Part shown: positions 16,733 to 24,236 of the stretch, piece by piece
Layout: each line of letters opens with the position of its first letter
Position numbering within the stretch: position 1 is the first letter of the stretch
Source of the DNA: JAHEFU01 sp020440645
Lineage (GTDB): Bacteria > 4484-113 > JAFGCY01
Assembly: GCA_020440645.1 (NCBI GenBank)
Contig: JAGRNR010000001.1
Span: forward strand, 139,221-203,220
Reading direction: 5' to 3'
Length of the DNA stretch: 64,000 nucleotides
Notes under the pieces: model-generated
Told to the model about the DNA's origin: nothing
Database searches by the model: none
The model's input: the letters and a program-made list of their open reading frames with translations, nothing else
Made by a program: the position numbers and the translations under genes

Positions 16733-18922
16733 TTAGTTGATGTCGAAGCGGTCCAGGTTCATCACCTTGTCCCAGGCTGCGACGAAGTCCTCAACGAACT
16801 TGCGCTCGTTGCCACTGCAGGCATAGACCTCAGCCAGAGCACGCAGCTGGGAGTTGGAGCCGAACACCAGGTCCACCCGGCTGCCGGTCCACTTCTGGGC
16901 ACCGCTCTTACGGCAATGGCCCTCGAACACGTTCTTGTCAGCAGTGGGTTTCCACTCTGTTGACATGTCCAGCAGGTTGACGAAGAAGTCGTTGGCAAGC
17001 GTGCCCGGCTTGTCAGTGAACACACCGTGCTTGCTGCCGCCGTGGTTGGCGCCGAGCTGGCGCATGCCGCCGACGAGCACCGTCATCTCCGGGGCAGTCA
17101 GGGTCAGCAGCTGGGCCTTGTCCAGCAGCAGCTCCTCAGCTGTGACGGAGAACTCAGCATGCAGGAAGTTGCGGAAGCCATCGGCCATCGGCTCGAGCGG
17201 GGCAAAGCCCTCCACTTCAGTCTGCTCCTGGCTGGCATCCACACGACCGGGGCTGAAGGGCACAGACACTTCATGGCCGGCAGCCTTGGCAGCCTTCTCG
17301 ACAGCGGCACAACCACCGAGCACGATCAGGTCAGCCATGGAGACGCGCTTGTTGCCGGACTGGGCATCATTGAAGGAGTTCTGGATGCCTTCCAGGGTGA
17401 CGATCACCTTGGCAAGCTGCGTCGGCTCAAATGCCTTCCAGTTGTTCTGCGGAGCAAGGCGGATGCGGGCACCGTTGGCACCACCACGCTTGTCACCACC
17501 ACGGAAGGTGGAAGCCGAGCACCAGGCCGTTGCCACCAGTTCGGAAACCGACAGGCCGGAAGCCAGGATCTTGTCCTTCAGCGCGGCGATGTCGGCAGCA
17601 TCAATTACATCGAAGTCGCGGGCCGGCAGCGGGTCCTGCCAGATCAGCTCCTCCGCAGGAACCTCGGGACCGAGGTAACGCGCCTTGGGGCCCATGTCGC
17701 GGTGGGTCAGCTTGAACCAGGCGCGGGCAAAGGCATCGGCGAACTGGTCCGGGTTCTCCAGGAAGCGGCGGGAGATCTTCTCATAGGCCGGGTCGAAGCG
17801 CAGCGACAGGTCCGTCGTCAGCATCATCGGCTCGACCGTCTTGTCGGCATCGAAGGCATGGGGCACCTTGCCAACACCGGCCCCGTCCTTGGGCTTCCAC
17901 TGCTGGGCACCGGCCGGGCTCTTGGTCAGCTCCCATTCATAGGCGAACAGGTTCTCGAAGAAGTTGTTGCTCCACTTCGTCGGGGTGGTGGTCCAGGTCA
18001 CCTCAGGACCGCCGGAGATGGCATCAGCACCGACACCGCTGCCGTAACCACTCTTCCAGCCGAGGCCCTGTTGCTCGATCGGGGCAGCCTCGGGGTCGGG
18101 ACCGACCAGCGCGGCATCACCGGCGCCGTGGGTCTTGCCGAAGCTGTGGCCGCCGGCGATCAGCGCAACGGTCTCCTCGTCATTCATCGCCATGCGGGCG
18201 AAGGTTTCGCGGATGTCCTTCGCTGCCAGCAGGGGATCCGGGTTGCCGTTCGGGCCCTCTGGGTTGACGTAGATCAGGCCCATCTGCACGGCCGCCAGCG
18301 GGTTCTCGAGGGCCCGGTCACCGGTGTAGCGCCTGTCACCGAACCACTCGTTTTCCTTGCCCCAGTAGACGTCGTTGTCAGGCTCCCACACATCCTCGCG
18401 GCCACCGGCGAAACCGAAGGTCTTGAAGCCCATGTCCTCAAGGGCCACGTTGCCAACCAGGATGAACAGGTCGGCCCAGGAGATGCTGTCGCCGTACTTC
18501 TGCTTGATCGGCCACAGCAGGCGGCGGCCCTTGTCCAGGTTTGCATTGTCAGGCCAGGAGCCGAGCGGGACGAAGCGCTGCTGGCCACGGCCGCCACCGC
18601 CACGGCCGTCACCGACGCGGTAGGTGCCGGCGCTGTGCCATGCCAGGCGGATGAAGAACGGGCCGTAATGACCGAAGTCCGCCGGCCACCAGTCCTGGGA
18701 GTCAGTCATCAGCGCCTTCAGGTCAGCCTTCAGCGCCTGGTAGTCAAGCTTCTTGAACTCCTCCGAGTAGTTGAAGTCCTCACCCATCGGGTTGGACTTG
18801 GAGGAGTGCTGGTGCAGGATGTCCAGCCTGAGCAGGTTGGGCCACCAGTCCTGGTTAGTGGTACCGCCGCCGGCGGCATGCTCGAATGTCCCATGGAAGG
18901 GGCACTTTCCATTCTCAGTCAT
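16733..18922 (-). CDS. katG: Catalase-peroxidase KatG
   Basis: 729 residues, full length with both haem-peroxidase-like halves. The active-site R92, W95 and H96 lie in FIRLAWHSAGTYR. The Tyr in LIYVNPEGPNGNPDP and the Met in FARMAMNDEE complete the Trp-Tyr-Met adduct needed for catalase activity. The proximal His lies in ALIAGGHSFGKTHGAG. It decomposes hydrogen peroxide in the cytoplasm. The start ATG has AAAGGAG eight nt upstream. It lies 48 nt downstream of a PerR-type regulator on the same strand, an arrangement like mycobacterial furA-katG, so repression by that regulator is likely. Confidence 0.97.
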   Translation of the reverse strand: MTENGKCPFHGTFEHAAGGGTTNQDWWPNLLRLDILHQHSSKSNPMGEDFNYSEEFKKLDYQALKADLKALMTDSQDWWPADFGHYGPFFIRLAWHSAGTYRVGDGRGGGGRGQQRFVPLGSWPDNANLDKGRRLLWPIKQKYGDSISWADLFILVGNVALEDMGFKTFGFAGGREDVWEPDNDVYWGKENEWFGDRRYTGDRALENPLAAVQMGLIYVNPEGPNGNPDPLLAAKDIRETFARMAMNDEETVALIAGGHSFGKTHGAGDAALVGPDPEAAPIEQQGLGWKSGYGSGVGADAISGGPEVTWTTTPTKWSNNFFENLFAYEWELTKSPAGAQQWKPKDGAGVGKVPHAFDADKTVEPMMLTTDLSLRFDPAYEKISRRFLENPDQFADAFARAWFKLTHRDMGPKARYLGPEVPAEELIWQDPLPARDFDVIDAADIAALKDKILASGLSVSELVATAWCSASTFRGGDKRGGANGARIRLAPQNNWKAFEPTQLAKVIVTLEGIQNSFNDAQSGNKRVSMADLIVLGGCAAVEKAAKAAGHEVSVPFSPGRVDASQEQTEVEGFAPLEPMADGFRNFLHAEFSVTAEELLLDKAQLLTLTAPEMTVLVGGMRQLGANHGGSKHGVFTDKPGTLANDFFVNLLDMSTEWKPTADKNVFEGHCRKSGAQKWTGSRVDLVFGSNSQLRALAEVYACSGNERKFVEDFVAAWDKVMNLDRFDIN

Positions 18923-18970
18923 GATGAATACTCCTTTCTCTTCACCTTGGATGTCTGAAAGATCTGTTGG

Positions 18971-19432
18971 CTAGTTGTCCTGCTGCTTCTGCAGGCAGTC
19001 ATTGCAGATGCCATGCACTTCCACCTGCGTGGCATTGATGCTGCCAAATTCCGACACCGCCTCCGGGATGCGCAGCTCGTTCAGTTCGCTGCTCCTGAAG
19101 TCACGTGCCAGCCCGCAGCGCAGGCAGACATAGTGATGGTGCGGTTCGGGATTGGCATCGAAGCGGATGCTCTCGCGCTTGGGTCCGAGTGTGGAAACCA
19201 TGCCGAGGTCGGTCAGCAGCCACAGCGTGCGATAGACCGTGTCATGCGACAGGGTCGGCATGCGCGGGCTGAGCGCCTTGTGGACGGCTTCCGCACTGGG
19301 GTGGTCAACACTGGATGCGACTTCGCGGAAGATTTCGATGCGCTGGTGGGTGAGCTTGATCCCGGCGGCCTTTGCAGCCTCCTTGAACAGCTCAACCCTG
19401 CGCTCCACTTCCTGACTCTCTACTTTAAACAT
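18971..19432 (-). CDS. perR: PerR-type peroxide-sensing repressor (Fur family)
   Basis: 153 residues. A winged-helix DNA-binding domain spans residues about 12-88 (THQRIEIF, SHDTVYRTLWLL), followed by the dimerisation domain. All five regulatory-metal ligands of Bacillus PerR are present with a constant +7 offset: H44, D92, H98, H100 and D111. Asp at the last position is typical of PerR rather than Fur. The structural zinc site C103/C106 and C143/C146 is intact. In PerR, Fe-bound protein is oxidised by peroxide at the His ligands and leaves DNA. The start has AGGAA five nt upstream. The upstream inverted repeats at 19458-19482 are a likely autoregulatory operator. katG follows in the same unit. 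Confidence 0.88.
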   Translation of the reverse strand: MFKVESQEVERRVELFKEAAKAAGIKLTHQRIEIFREVASSVDHPSAEAVHKALSPRMPTLSHDTVYRTLWLLTDLGMVSTLGPKRESIRFDANPEPHHHYVCLRCGLARDFRSSELNELRIPEAVSEFGSINATQVEVHGICNDCLQKQQDN

Positions 19433-19457
19433 GGTTCCTACTTGCGGTTTGTACGTG

Positions 19458-19482
19458 AATAGGAATGTATCCTATTTAGGAT
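19458..19482. promoter_or_regulatory. Overlapping inverted repeats, candidate PerR operator
   Basis: AATAGGA-ATGTA-TCCTATT (7-5-7, 19458-19476) overlaps ATCCTA-TT-TAGGAT (6-2-6, 19469-19482). Both are perfect, 26 nt upstream of the perR start and 41 nt from the TATAAT of the divergent gene. The position fits autorepression of perR-katG. It does not match the Bacillus PER box closely. Confidence 0.55.
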
Positions 19483-19522
19483 TTAATGTCAAGTGAGATT
19501 CCAGCTGAGCAACCGAGGCTTA

Positions 19523-19528
19523 TATAAT
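19523..19528 (+). promoter_or_regulatory. -10 element for the DUF2200 gene
   Basis: TATAAT, 37 nt before ATG 19566, predicting a leader of about 31 nt. No convincing -35 is seen by eye. Confidence 0.5.
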
Positions 19529-19565
19529 CGTCCGGTCGTAATCTGCCGGATCCACAGGTACCAGT

Positions 19566-19916
19566 ATGAAGCTTGAACGAGTGTATGCAATGAAATTTGG
19601 CGGGGTCTATCCGCATTATGTAGCTAAAGCTGAAAAGAAGGGGCGCAGCAAGGCCGAGCTGGACGAAGTGATCCGCTGGCTGACCGGCTACAGCCAGAAG
19701 CAGCTGGATAAAGTCATTGCCGATGGGATCGATCTCGAAACATTCTTTGCCAAGTCTCCCAAACTTAACCCGAACCGAGAGTTGATCACCGGCGTGGTCT
19801 GCGGTGTGCGTGTGGAAGAGATCGAGGAACCGACATACAAGCTGATCCGCTACATGGACAAGCTGGTGGACGAACTGGCCAAGGGCAAGGCTATGGAGAA
19901 GATCCTGCGGCAATGA
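19566..19916 (+). CDS. DUF2200 family protein
   Basis: 116 residues, cytoplasmic, with the whole family pattern recognisable: VYAMKFGGVYPHYVAKAEKKG at the start, VIRWLTGYSQKQLDKVI in the middle, LNPNRELITGVVCGVRVEEIE and RYMDKLVDELAKGK at the end. The function of the family is not established. ATG 19566 has a weak AGG seven nt upstream in CACAGGTACCAGT. The gene stands alone, divergent from perR, and shares the intergenic region holding the candidate PerR operator, so peroxide control is possible but not shown. Confidence 0.85.
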   Translation: MKLERVYAMKFGGVYPHYVAKAEKKGRSKAELDEVIRWLTGYSQKQLDKVIADGIDLETFFAKSPKLNPNRELITGVVCGVRVEEIEEPTYKLIRYMDKLVDELAKGKAMEKILRQ

Positions 19917-20035
19917 GTCCGGTTTTCTGCAGGAAGTCCTGGCAAACATGAATGCAAATCGGCCTATCCCAGATACCACCTCTGCTAACCATTTTTTTCA
20001 GATGTCCGCAGAGCAACTGATGAGGGAGGACTGCC

Positions 20036-20956
20036 ATGCAATCAGGACCTGATGAACCGGAATCGTTTGATGTAATCATCGTCGGCGGCAGTTATGCCGG
20101 ACTGTCGGTCGCTATGTCACTGGGCCGCGCACTGCGCCGTACTCTCGTAATTGATGCCGGTGATCCCTGCAACCGACAGACCCCGCATTCACATAACTTC
20201 CTCACCCAGGATGGCAACACTCCTGCTGAGATTGCAGCTCTGGCTCGCGAGCAGGTGCAGCGCTATGACACAGTCAATTTCATCTCCGCCACGGCTGTCA
20301 GTGCACAGAAAATTCAAGGCAGATATTCCGTCAGGCTGGCAGATGGCCAGACTCTTGAATCACGCAAGTTGCTGCTGGCAACGGGTGTTCGCGATATGCT
20401 GCCGGACATTCCCGGCCTGGCGGAATGCTGGGGCATATCAGTGCTGCACTGCCCTTACTGCCACGGTTATGAAGTGCGAGACACACCAATCGGCCTGCTG
20501 GCAAATGGCGCGGACGGCCTGCACCTGGCACGCCTGCTGCATAACTGGTCGGAATCCCTGACACTGTTCACAAACGGTACCAGCACGCTGGACGCAGGGG
20601 ATGCAGCGCTGCTTGCTTCACATGGGATTACCATTGATGAGCGCAAGATTGCCAGACTTGAACATCACAATGGGATGCTGCAATCCATCATATTCAATGA
20701 TGGAAGCCGGCAGGAGATCAACAGCATCTTTGCACGTGTCCCGACTCAACAGAAAAGCGGACTGGCAGTGGAGCTTGGTTGCGACCTGAATGATAATGGC
20801 CTGATCAATGTTGATGAAATGCAGCGGACTTCCGTGCCGGGAGTGTTTGCAGCGGGAGACAACTGCTGGGCCCTGCGCTCCGTGGCTAACGCCATCGGAG
20901 CGGGCTCCAAGGCTGGTGCGTTCATCAACCATGAAATGATCAACGAGGATTTCTGA
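20036..20956 (+). CDS. Thioredoxin-reductase-like FAD/NAD(P) oxidoreductase
   Basis: 306 residues, the length of low-molecular-weight thioredoxin reductases. The N-terminal FAD motif is IIVGGSYAGLSVA (residues 14-26). The redox-active pair CPYC sits in HCPYCHGYE near residue 140. The ATGVRD block (near 119) and the C-terminal FAD block GVFAAGDNC (near 275) are present. It differs from canonical TrxB in CPYCHGYE instead of CATCDG, a subclass common in soil and aquatic bacteria whose electron acceptor is uncertain. ATG 20036 has GGGAGG six nt upstream. No thioredoxin gene is adjacent. Confidence 0.88.
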   Translation: MQSGPDEPESFDVIIVGGSYAGLSVAMSLGRALRRTLVIDAGDPCNRQTPHSHNFLTQDGNTPAEIAALAREQVQRYDTVNFISATAVSAQKIQGRYSVRLADGQTLESRKLLLATGVRDMLPDIPGLAECWGISVLHCPYCHGYEVRDTPIGLLANGADGLHLARLLHNWSESLTLFTNGTSTLDAGDAALLASHGITIDERKIARLEHHNGMLQSIIFNDGSRQEINSIFARVPTQQKSGLAVELGCDLNDNGLINVDEMQRTSVPGVFAAGDNCWALRSVANAIGAGSKAGAFINHEMINEDF

Positions 20957-21039
20957 TTGGAGTCATTGAGCGACAGCATCTGATGCATCTGGATTAGTTG
21001 AAGGAAACGCGCGGTGCAGCTGGAAGTTCCTGCCGGGAT

Positions 21040-21115
21040 TGGCAGCCCTAACGGGACTCGAACCCGTGTTTCCGCCTTGAGAGGGCGGCGTCCTAGGCCA
21101 CTAGACGATAGGGCC
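21040..21115 (-). tRNA. tRNA-Glu (anticodon CUC)
   Basis: On the minus strand the 76-nt sequence folds as a cloverleaf. The acceptor GGCCCTA pairs with TAGGGCT (first pair G-U), the D-arm is TCGTCTAGTGGCCTAGGA, and the anticodon stem CCGCC/GGCGG has loop CTCTCAA (anticodon CUC). The T-arm is ACGGGTTCGAGTCCCGT. The CCA end is encoded (21040-21042). A TATCAT -10 at 21128-21133 fits a start about 6 nt before the mature end. Confidence 0.95.
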
Positions 21116-21189
21116 GCGCGGACGATGATGATAACACAATTTCCGGCTTTGTGAAGAGGGATTCTCAGTCCGGCAAAGTTGTGCTCAGG

Positions 21190-21195
21190 TATGAT
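21190..21195 (+). promoter_or_regulatory. -10 element of the DUF1905/YdeI gene
   Basis: TATGAT, 8 nt before ATG 21204, with no ribosome site between. A near-leaderless transcript is expected. Confidence 0.4.
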
Positions 21196-21203
21196 GTGAG
21201 CTG

Positions 21204-21764
21204 ATGACAGGCTCAGGAAAGGCGGTGGATTCCCAGGCTCCAGTGGTGCTGCGTTTCAGCGCAACAGTGCAGTTCATGGAAGACGGCAGAAGCAGACGCA
21301 ATGAATCATTTGTGGAGCTGCCTGCTCGTATTGCAAACGAATACTCAACCGCGTCCTGGGAGCGGGTTGAAGGCACCATCAATGGACATCCCTTCCGCGC
21401 CGCATTGGAAAGCTCCAGCGCTGGGCCGATCTGCATCAGGCTGAATGACGCGATGATTCGCGGTGCATGTGTCACCGCAGGCGATACTGCCGAACTGATA
21501 CTGCTTGGTCCAGAACCTGAACCGCAACTGCCGGCTGACCTGCAGTCTGCATTCAATGCTTCGGTAGCTGCATCCAAGGTATGGGACTCACTCAATATCC
21601 ATAACCGGCTGGACTGGATTCGCTGGATAGCTGGCGCGGCCAAGCCGGAGACAAGGGCACGCCGCATCAGCCGGACGTTAGACCAGCTTGTCGAAGGCAA
21701 GCGCCGGGCCTGTTGTGTGAACGTTTATGAATACATGCTCAAGCGAATCGCTGATACTGCCTGA
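21204..21764 (+). CDS. DUF1905/YdeI (bacteriocin-protection-like) protein
   Basis: 186 residues, cytoplasmic. The N-terminal half (residues 14-108) matches the DUF1905 beta-barrel pattern: LRFSATVQF, then FVELPARIANEY, then RVEGTINGHPFRAAL. The C-terminal half (about 115-186) matches the YdeI/OmpD-associated helical repeat: LPADLQSAFNASVAASKVWDSL, LDWIRWIAGAAKPETRARRI. YdeI-type proteins have been linked to peptide and polymyxin resistance in enterobacteria, but no mechanism is settled. The gene is isolated, after the minus-strand tRNA and before glyA. Confidence 0.8.
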   Translation: MTGSGKAVDSQAPVVLRFSATVQFMEDGRSRRNESFVELPARIANEYSTASWERVEGTINGHPFRAALESSSAGPICIRLNDAMIRGACVTAGDTAELILLGPEPEPQLPADLQSAFNASVAASKVWDSLNIHNRLDWIRWIAGAAKPETRARRISRTLDQLVEGKRRACCVNVYEYMLKRIADTA

Positions 21765-21816
21765 TTGTCCCGGCTTCATCTTCCTGCCATTGATTTGCCC
21801 TCCCCGCCGCCTCCCC

Positions 21817-21822
21817 TACAAT
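21817..21822 (+). promoter_or_regulatory. -10 element of glyA
   Basis: TACAAT, whose predicted start near 21829 leaves a short leader containing AGGAG (21842-21846). Confidence 0.45.
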
Positions 21823-21850
21823 ATCCATGAGCAGATCGCTCAGGAGAGAG

Positions 21851-23149
21851 ATGACCATGGAATGGTTTTCCGCACTGCGTGAATCAGACCCAAACGTGTT
21901 CAAGGCGATTGCCGACGAGACCTGGCGTCAGCATGAGAAGCTGGAACTGATTGCCAGCGAGAACTTCGTTGATCAGGCCGTGCTCGAGGCCCTGGGCCAG
22001 CCGATGCAGAACAAGTACGCCGAGGGCTACCCGAAGAAGCGCTACTACGGCGGTTGCGAATTCGTCGATGAGGTGGAGAAGTTCGCCCGCATCCGTGCCA
22101 AGAAGCTGTTCGGCGCGGACCATGCCAACGTCCAGCCCCACAGCGGCGCGCAGGCCAACAGCGCTGCCTATGCCGCCTTCATGAATCCCGGTGACACCCT
22201 GATGGGGATGGAGCTCAGCCACGGCGGTCACCTGACCCATGGCCATCCGCTGAACTCCAGTGGCAAGCTGTACAAGATCGTGGCCTACGGAGTTGATCCG
22301 GAGACCGAGCGCCTGAACTACGACATGGTGCGCAAGGTCGCTCAGGACAACAAGCCCAAGGTGATCATGGTCGGCGCCAGCGCTTACCCGCGCTTCATCG
22401 ACTTCAAGGCGATGCGTGAGATCGCGGATGAGGTCGGCGCGCTTCTGTTCGTTGACATGGCGCATATCGCCGGACTCGTGGCGGGCGGCGTGCATCCCAG
22501 CCCGGTGCCCTATGCCGACGTTGTCACCACCACCGTGCACAAGACCCTGCGCGGCCCCCGCAGCGGCATGATCCTCTGCCGTGAGGAGCATGCCAAGGCG
22601 ATCGACATGGCGGTCTTCCCCGGCCACCAGGGCGGCCCGCACATGCATGTGATCGCCGCCAAGGCAGTTTGCTTCGGCCAGGCGCTCAAGGACGAGTTCA
22701 AGGCCTACGCCCGCCAGGTTGTCAAGAATGCCCAGGAGCTGGCTGACGAACTGAGCGGACAGGGTCTGCGCCTCGTCAGCGGCGGCACTGACAACCACCT
22801 GATCCTCGCCGACGTGAAGGGCAGCTTCGGGCTGACGGGCAAGGATGCTGAGGAGCGCCTGGACAGCGTCGGCATCACCCTCAACAAGAACACCATCCCC
22901 TTTGACCAGGAGAAGCCCTTCATCGCCAGCGGCATCCGCCTCGGCACACCGGCGCTGACAACCCGCGGCTTCCGCGAGCCGGAGTTCCGCCGTGTGGCAG
23001 CGCTGATCATCAAGGCGCTGAAGAACGAGATGACTGACAGCCTGCGTGATGAGATCAACAGTGAAGTCAAGGACCTGACAAGCTCCCTGCCGCTCTACCC
23101 TGAACTGAACGCGATCCTCGGCGGGGGCAGCGAGAGCGCCGGCGGATGA
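21851..23149 (+). CDS. glyA: Serine hydroxymethyltransferase
   Basis: Interconverts serine plus tetrahydrofolate with glycine plus 5,10-methylene-tetrahydrofolate, the main one-carbon source. It is a fold-type I PLP enzyme of about 432 residues. Motifs include ELIASENFVDQAV at the N-terminus, YAEGYPKKRYYGG, HGGHLTHG, and VTTTVHKTLRGPRSGM with the PLP-linking lysine. Three in-frame ATGs are possible. 21827 has no ribosome site, while 21851 and 21857 lie 4 and 10 nt after AGGAG. I chose 21851, though 21857 (MEWFSALRES) is equally compatible with the family. The 3' end overlaps the next gene by 4 nt. Confidence 0.96.
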   Translation: MTMEWFSALRESDPNVFKAIADETWRQHEKLELIASENFVDQAVLEALGQPMQNKYAEGYPKKRYYGGCEFVDEVEKFARIRAKKLFGADHANVQPHSGAQANSAAYAAFMNPGDTLMGMELSHGGHLTHGHPLNSSGKLYKIVAYGVDPETERLNYDMVRKVAQDNKPKVIMVGASAYPRFIDFKAMREIADEVGALLFVDMAHIAGLVAGGVHPSPVPYADVVTTTVHKTLRGPRSGMILCREEHAKAIDMAVFPGHQGGPHMHVIAAKAVCFGQALKDEFKAYARQVVKNAQELADELSGQGLRLVSGGTDNHLILADVKGSFGLTGKDAEERLDSVGITLNKNTIPFDQEKPFIASGIRLGTPALTTRGFREPEFRRVAALIIKALKNEMTDSLRDEINSEVKDLTSSLPLYPELNAILGGGSESAGG

Positions 23150-23964
23150 ACCGTGAAGCCGCACTGAGCAGCCAGGTAAGCATCCTGCTGGCAATGGCCC
23201 GCGTGGGCTTTGCCAGCTACATCGCATACCCGGCGGGCATCTTCATGGTGTTCCTCTCCTACCCGATCATCATCATGATGTACCGCTATGTGATGCAGGC
23301 GCTGTATGCCAACGCGGAGAAACTTGCCGGCTACGACCTGCAGGCGATGCTGACCTACGTCACCGTGAGCTGGCTGCTCAACACCTTCTATATGACACCT
23401 ACCGGGCGTACGCTCGGTGCCCGCGTGCGCGACGGACAGGTGGCAATGGACCTGATCAAGCCCGTCAACCTGATGATGATCTACTTTGGCCAGAGCCTCG
23501 GCCGCACGGCCTTCCGCGCCGTGTTCGCCACCCTGCCGCTGCTGTTCGTCTTCCTGTTCATCACGCGCATCAACGCCCCGGCTGATGGCTACCTGCCGAT
23601 GCTCATCCCTGCGGTGATCCTTGGCTACCTGCTGAACTTCACGATGGACTACATCATCGGCCTGATTGCCTTCTACATCGGCTTCAACATGGGCATCCGC
23701 TGGGCGATCCGCATGATCATGGGTATCGCGGGCGGGATGGTGATCCCGTTGGCATACTTCCCTGACACGATCAGAAAGTTCTTCGAGCTGTTCCCGACGC
23801 AGTACATGTTCTACCAGCCGATGCAGATCTACCTCGGACGGGTGTCACAGCATGATGCCTGGATCATCGTGCTCAACAGCCTGCTGTGGGTGCTGTTCCT
23901 TGTGCTGTTCTCACAGATCATGCAGTGGGGCGGCCAGAAGCGCCTGAGCGTCAGTGGTGGCTAA
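23146..23964 (+). CDS. ABC-2 family transporter permease
   Basis: 272 residues with six predicted membrane helices. It resembles the ABC-2 family permeases (DUF990-like group) that occur as paired half-permeases with one ATPase. Recognisable segments are YDLQAMLTYVTVSWLLNTFY, RVRDGQVAMDLIKPVN and PLAYFPDTIRKFFELFPTQYMFYQPMQIYLG. The ATG overlaps the glyA stop (ATGA), so translation is coupled to glyA. Neither the second permease nor the ATPase is nearby, so the transporter must be completed by genes elsewhere or the unit has decayed. The substrate is unknown. Confidence 0.85.
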   Translation: MNREAALSSQVSILLAMARVGFASYIAYPAGIFMVFLSYPIIIMMYRYVMQALYANAEKLAGYDLQAMLTYVTVSWLLNTFYMTPTGRTLGARVRDGQVAMDLIKPVNLMMIYFGQSLGRTAFRAVFATLPLLFVFLFITRINAPADGYLPMLIPAVILGYLLNFTMDYIIGLIAFYIGFNMGIRWAIRMIMGIAGGMVIPLAYFPDTIRKFFELFPTQYMFYQPMQIYLGRVSQHDAWIIVLNSLLWVLFLVLFSQIMQWGGQKRLSVSGG

Positions 23965-23977
23965 GGCTGTTGCTCGT

Positions 23978-23983
23978 TATAAT
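23978..23983 (+). promoter_or_regulatory. -10 element of the HicB-like gene (leaderless type)
   Basis: A perfect TATAAT, 6 nt before ATG 23990. Confidence 0.6.
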
Positions 23984-23989
23984 CAGGAT

Positions 23990-24145
23990 ATGAAAATCCC
24001 TGCAATCCTGAGGAACGGTGAATCCGGATGGATCGTGGCTTCAGCACCAACACTGCCAGGTTGCCATAGTCAGGGCAAGACCCGCGAGGAAGCACTCGCC
24101 AATATCCAGGAAGCGATTGAGTTGTTTCTTGAGGATGAAGTATAG
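23990..24145 (+). CDS. Solitary HicB-like (UPF0150) protein
   Basis: 51 residues from ATG 23990. An upstream in-frame start at 23954 would overlap the permease, whereas 23990 has TATAAT 6 nt upstream. The sequence shows the HicB half-fold: IPAILRNGESGWIVASAPTL, then PGCHSQGKTREEALANIQEAIELFLED. HicB proteins are antitoxins for the HicA mRNA interferase or stand-alone members of the fold. The C-terminal DNA-binding domain of full HicB is absent. No 60-residue HicA partner with GSH/double-stranded-RNA-binding features is seen on either side, so it is probably an orphan. Confidence 0.75.
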   Translation: MKIPAILRNGESGWIVASAPTLPGCHSQGKTREEALANIQEAIELFLEDEV

Positions 24146-24149
24146 AGAT

Positions 24150-24182
24150 CTCTCTGCTCTCTGTGATTAAACCCTCTGTGCC
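24150..24182. repeat. CTCTGTG-type extragenic repeat
   Basis: The segment contains CTCTCTGCTCTCTGTG and then CCCTCTGTGCCC separated by an AT-rich ATTAAA spacer. Similar 'CTCTGTG' extragenic pieces are, from memory, scattered in many unrelated bacterial genomes. The assignment is by pattern only. Confidence 0.35.
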
Positions 24183-24190
24183 CCCGTTGT

Positions 24191-24231
24191 CAGCTTTACA
24201 GCTGAGCTCCATTGTGCGACTGAAGTCGCAC
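24191..24231. terminator. Two tandem hairpins between the convergent HicB-like and rnj genes
   Basis: CAGCT-TTAC-AGCTG (24191-24204) is followed by GTGCGAC-TGAA-GTCGCAC (24214-24231), both perfect. They lie between convergent stops, so bidirectional termination is plausible. T-tracts are lacking. Confidence 0.45.
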
Positions 24232-24236
24232 CTCCG

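Noticed and set aside
17027..18958. Long open frame (643 codons) on the plus strand opposite katG
   Set aside because: katG is unmistakable on the other strand. The opposite frame stays open because of G+C-rich codon bias and shows no protein-like motif.
21884..23227. 447-codon minus-strand frame opposite glyA
   Set aside because: glyA motifs are clear on the plus strand; composition bias explains the opposite frame.
23954..24145. Longer HicB-like protein starting at 23954
   Set aside because: The extra residues come from the end of the permease gene in another frame; the TATAAT at 23978 would lie inside it.
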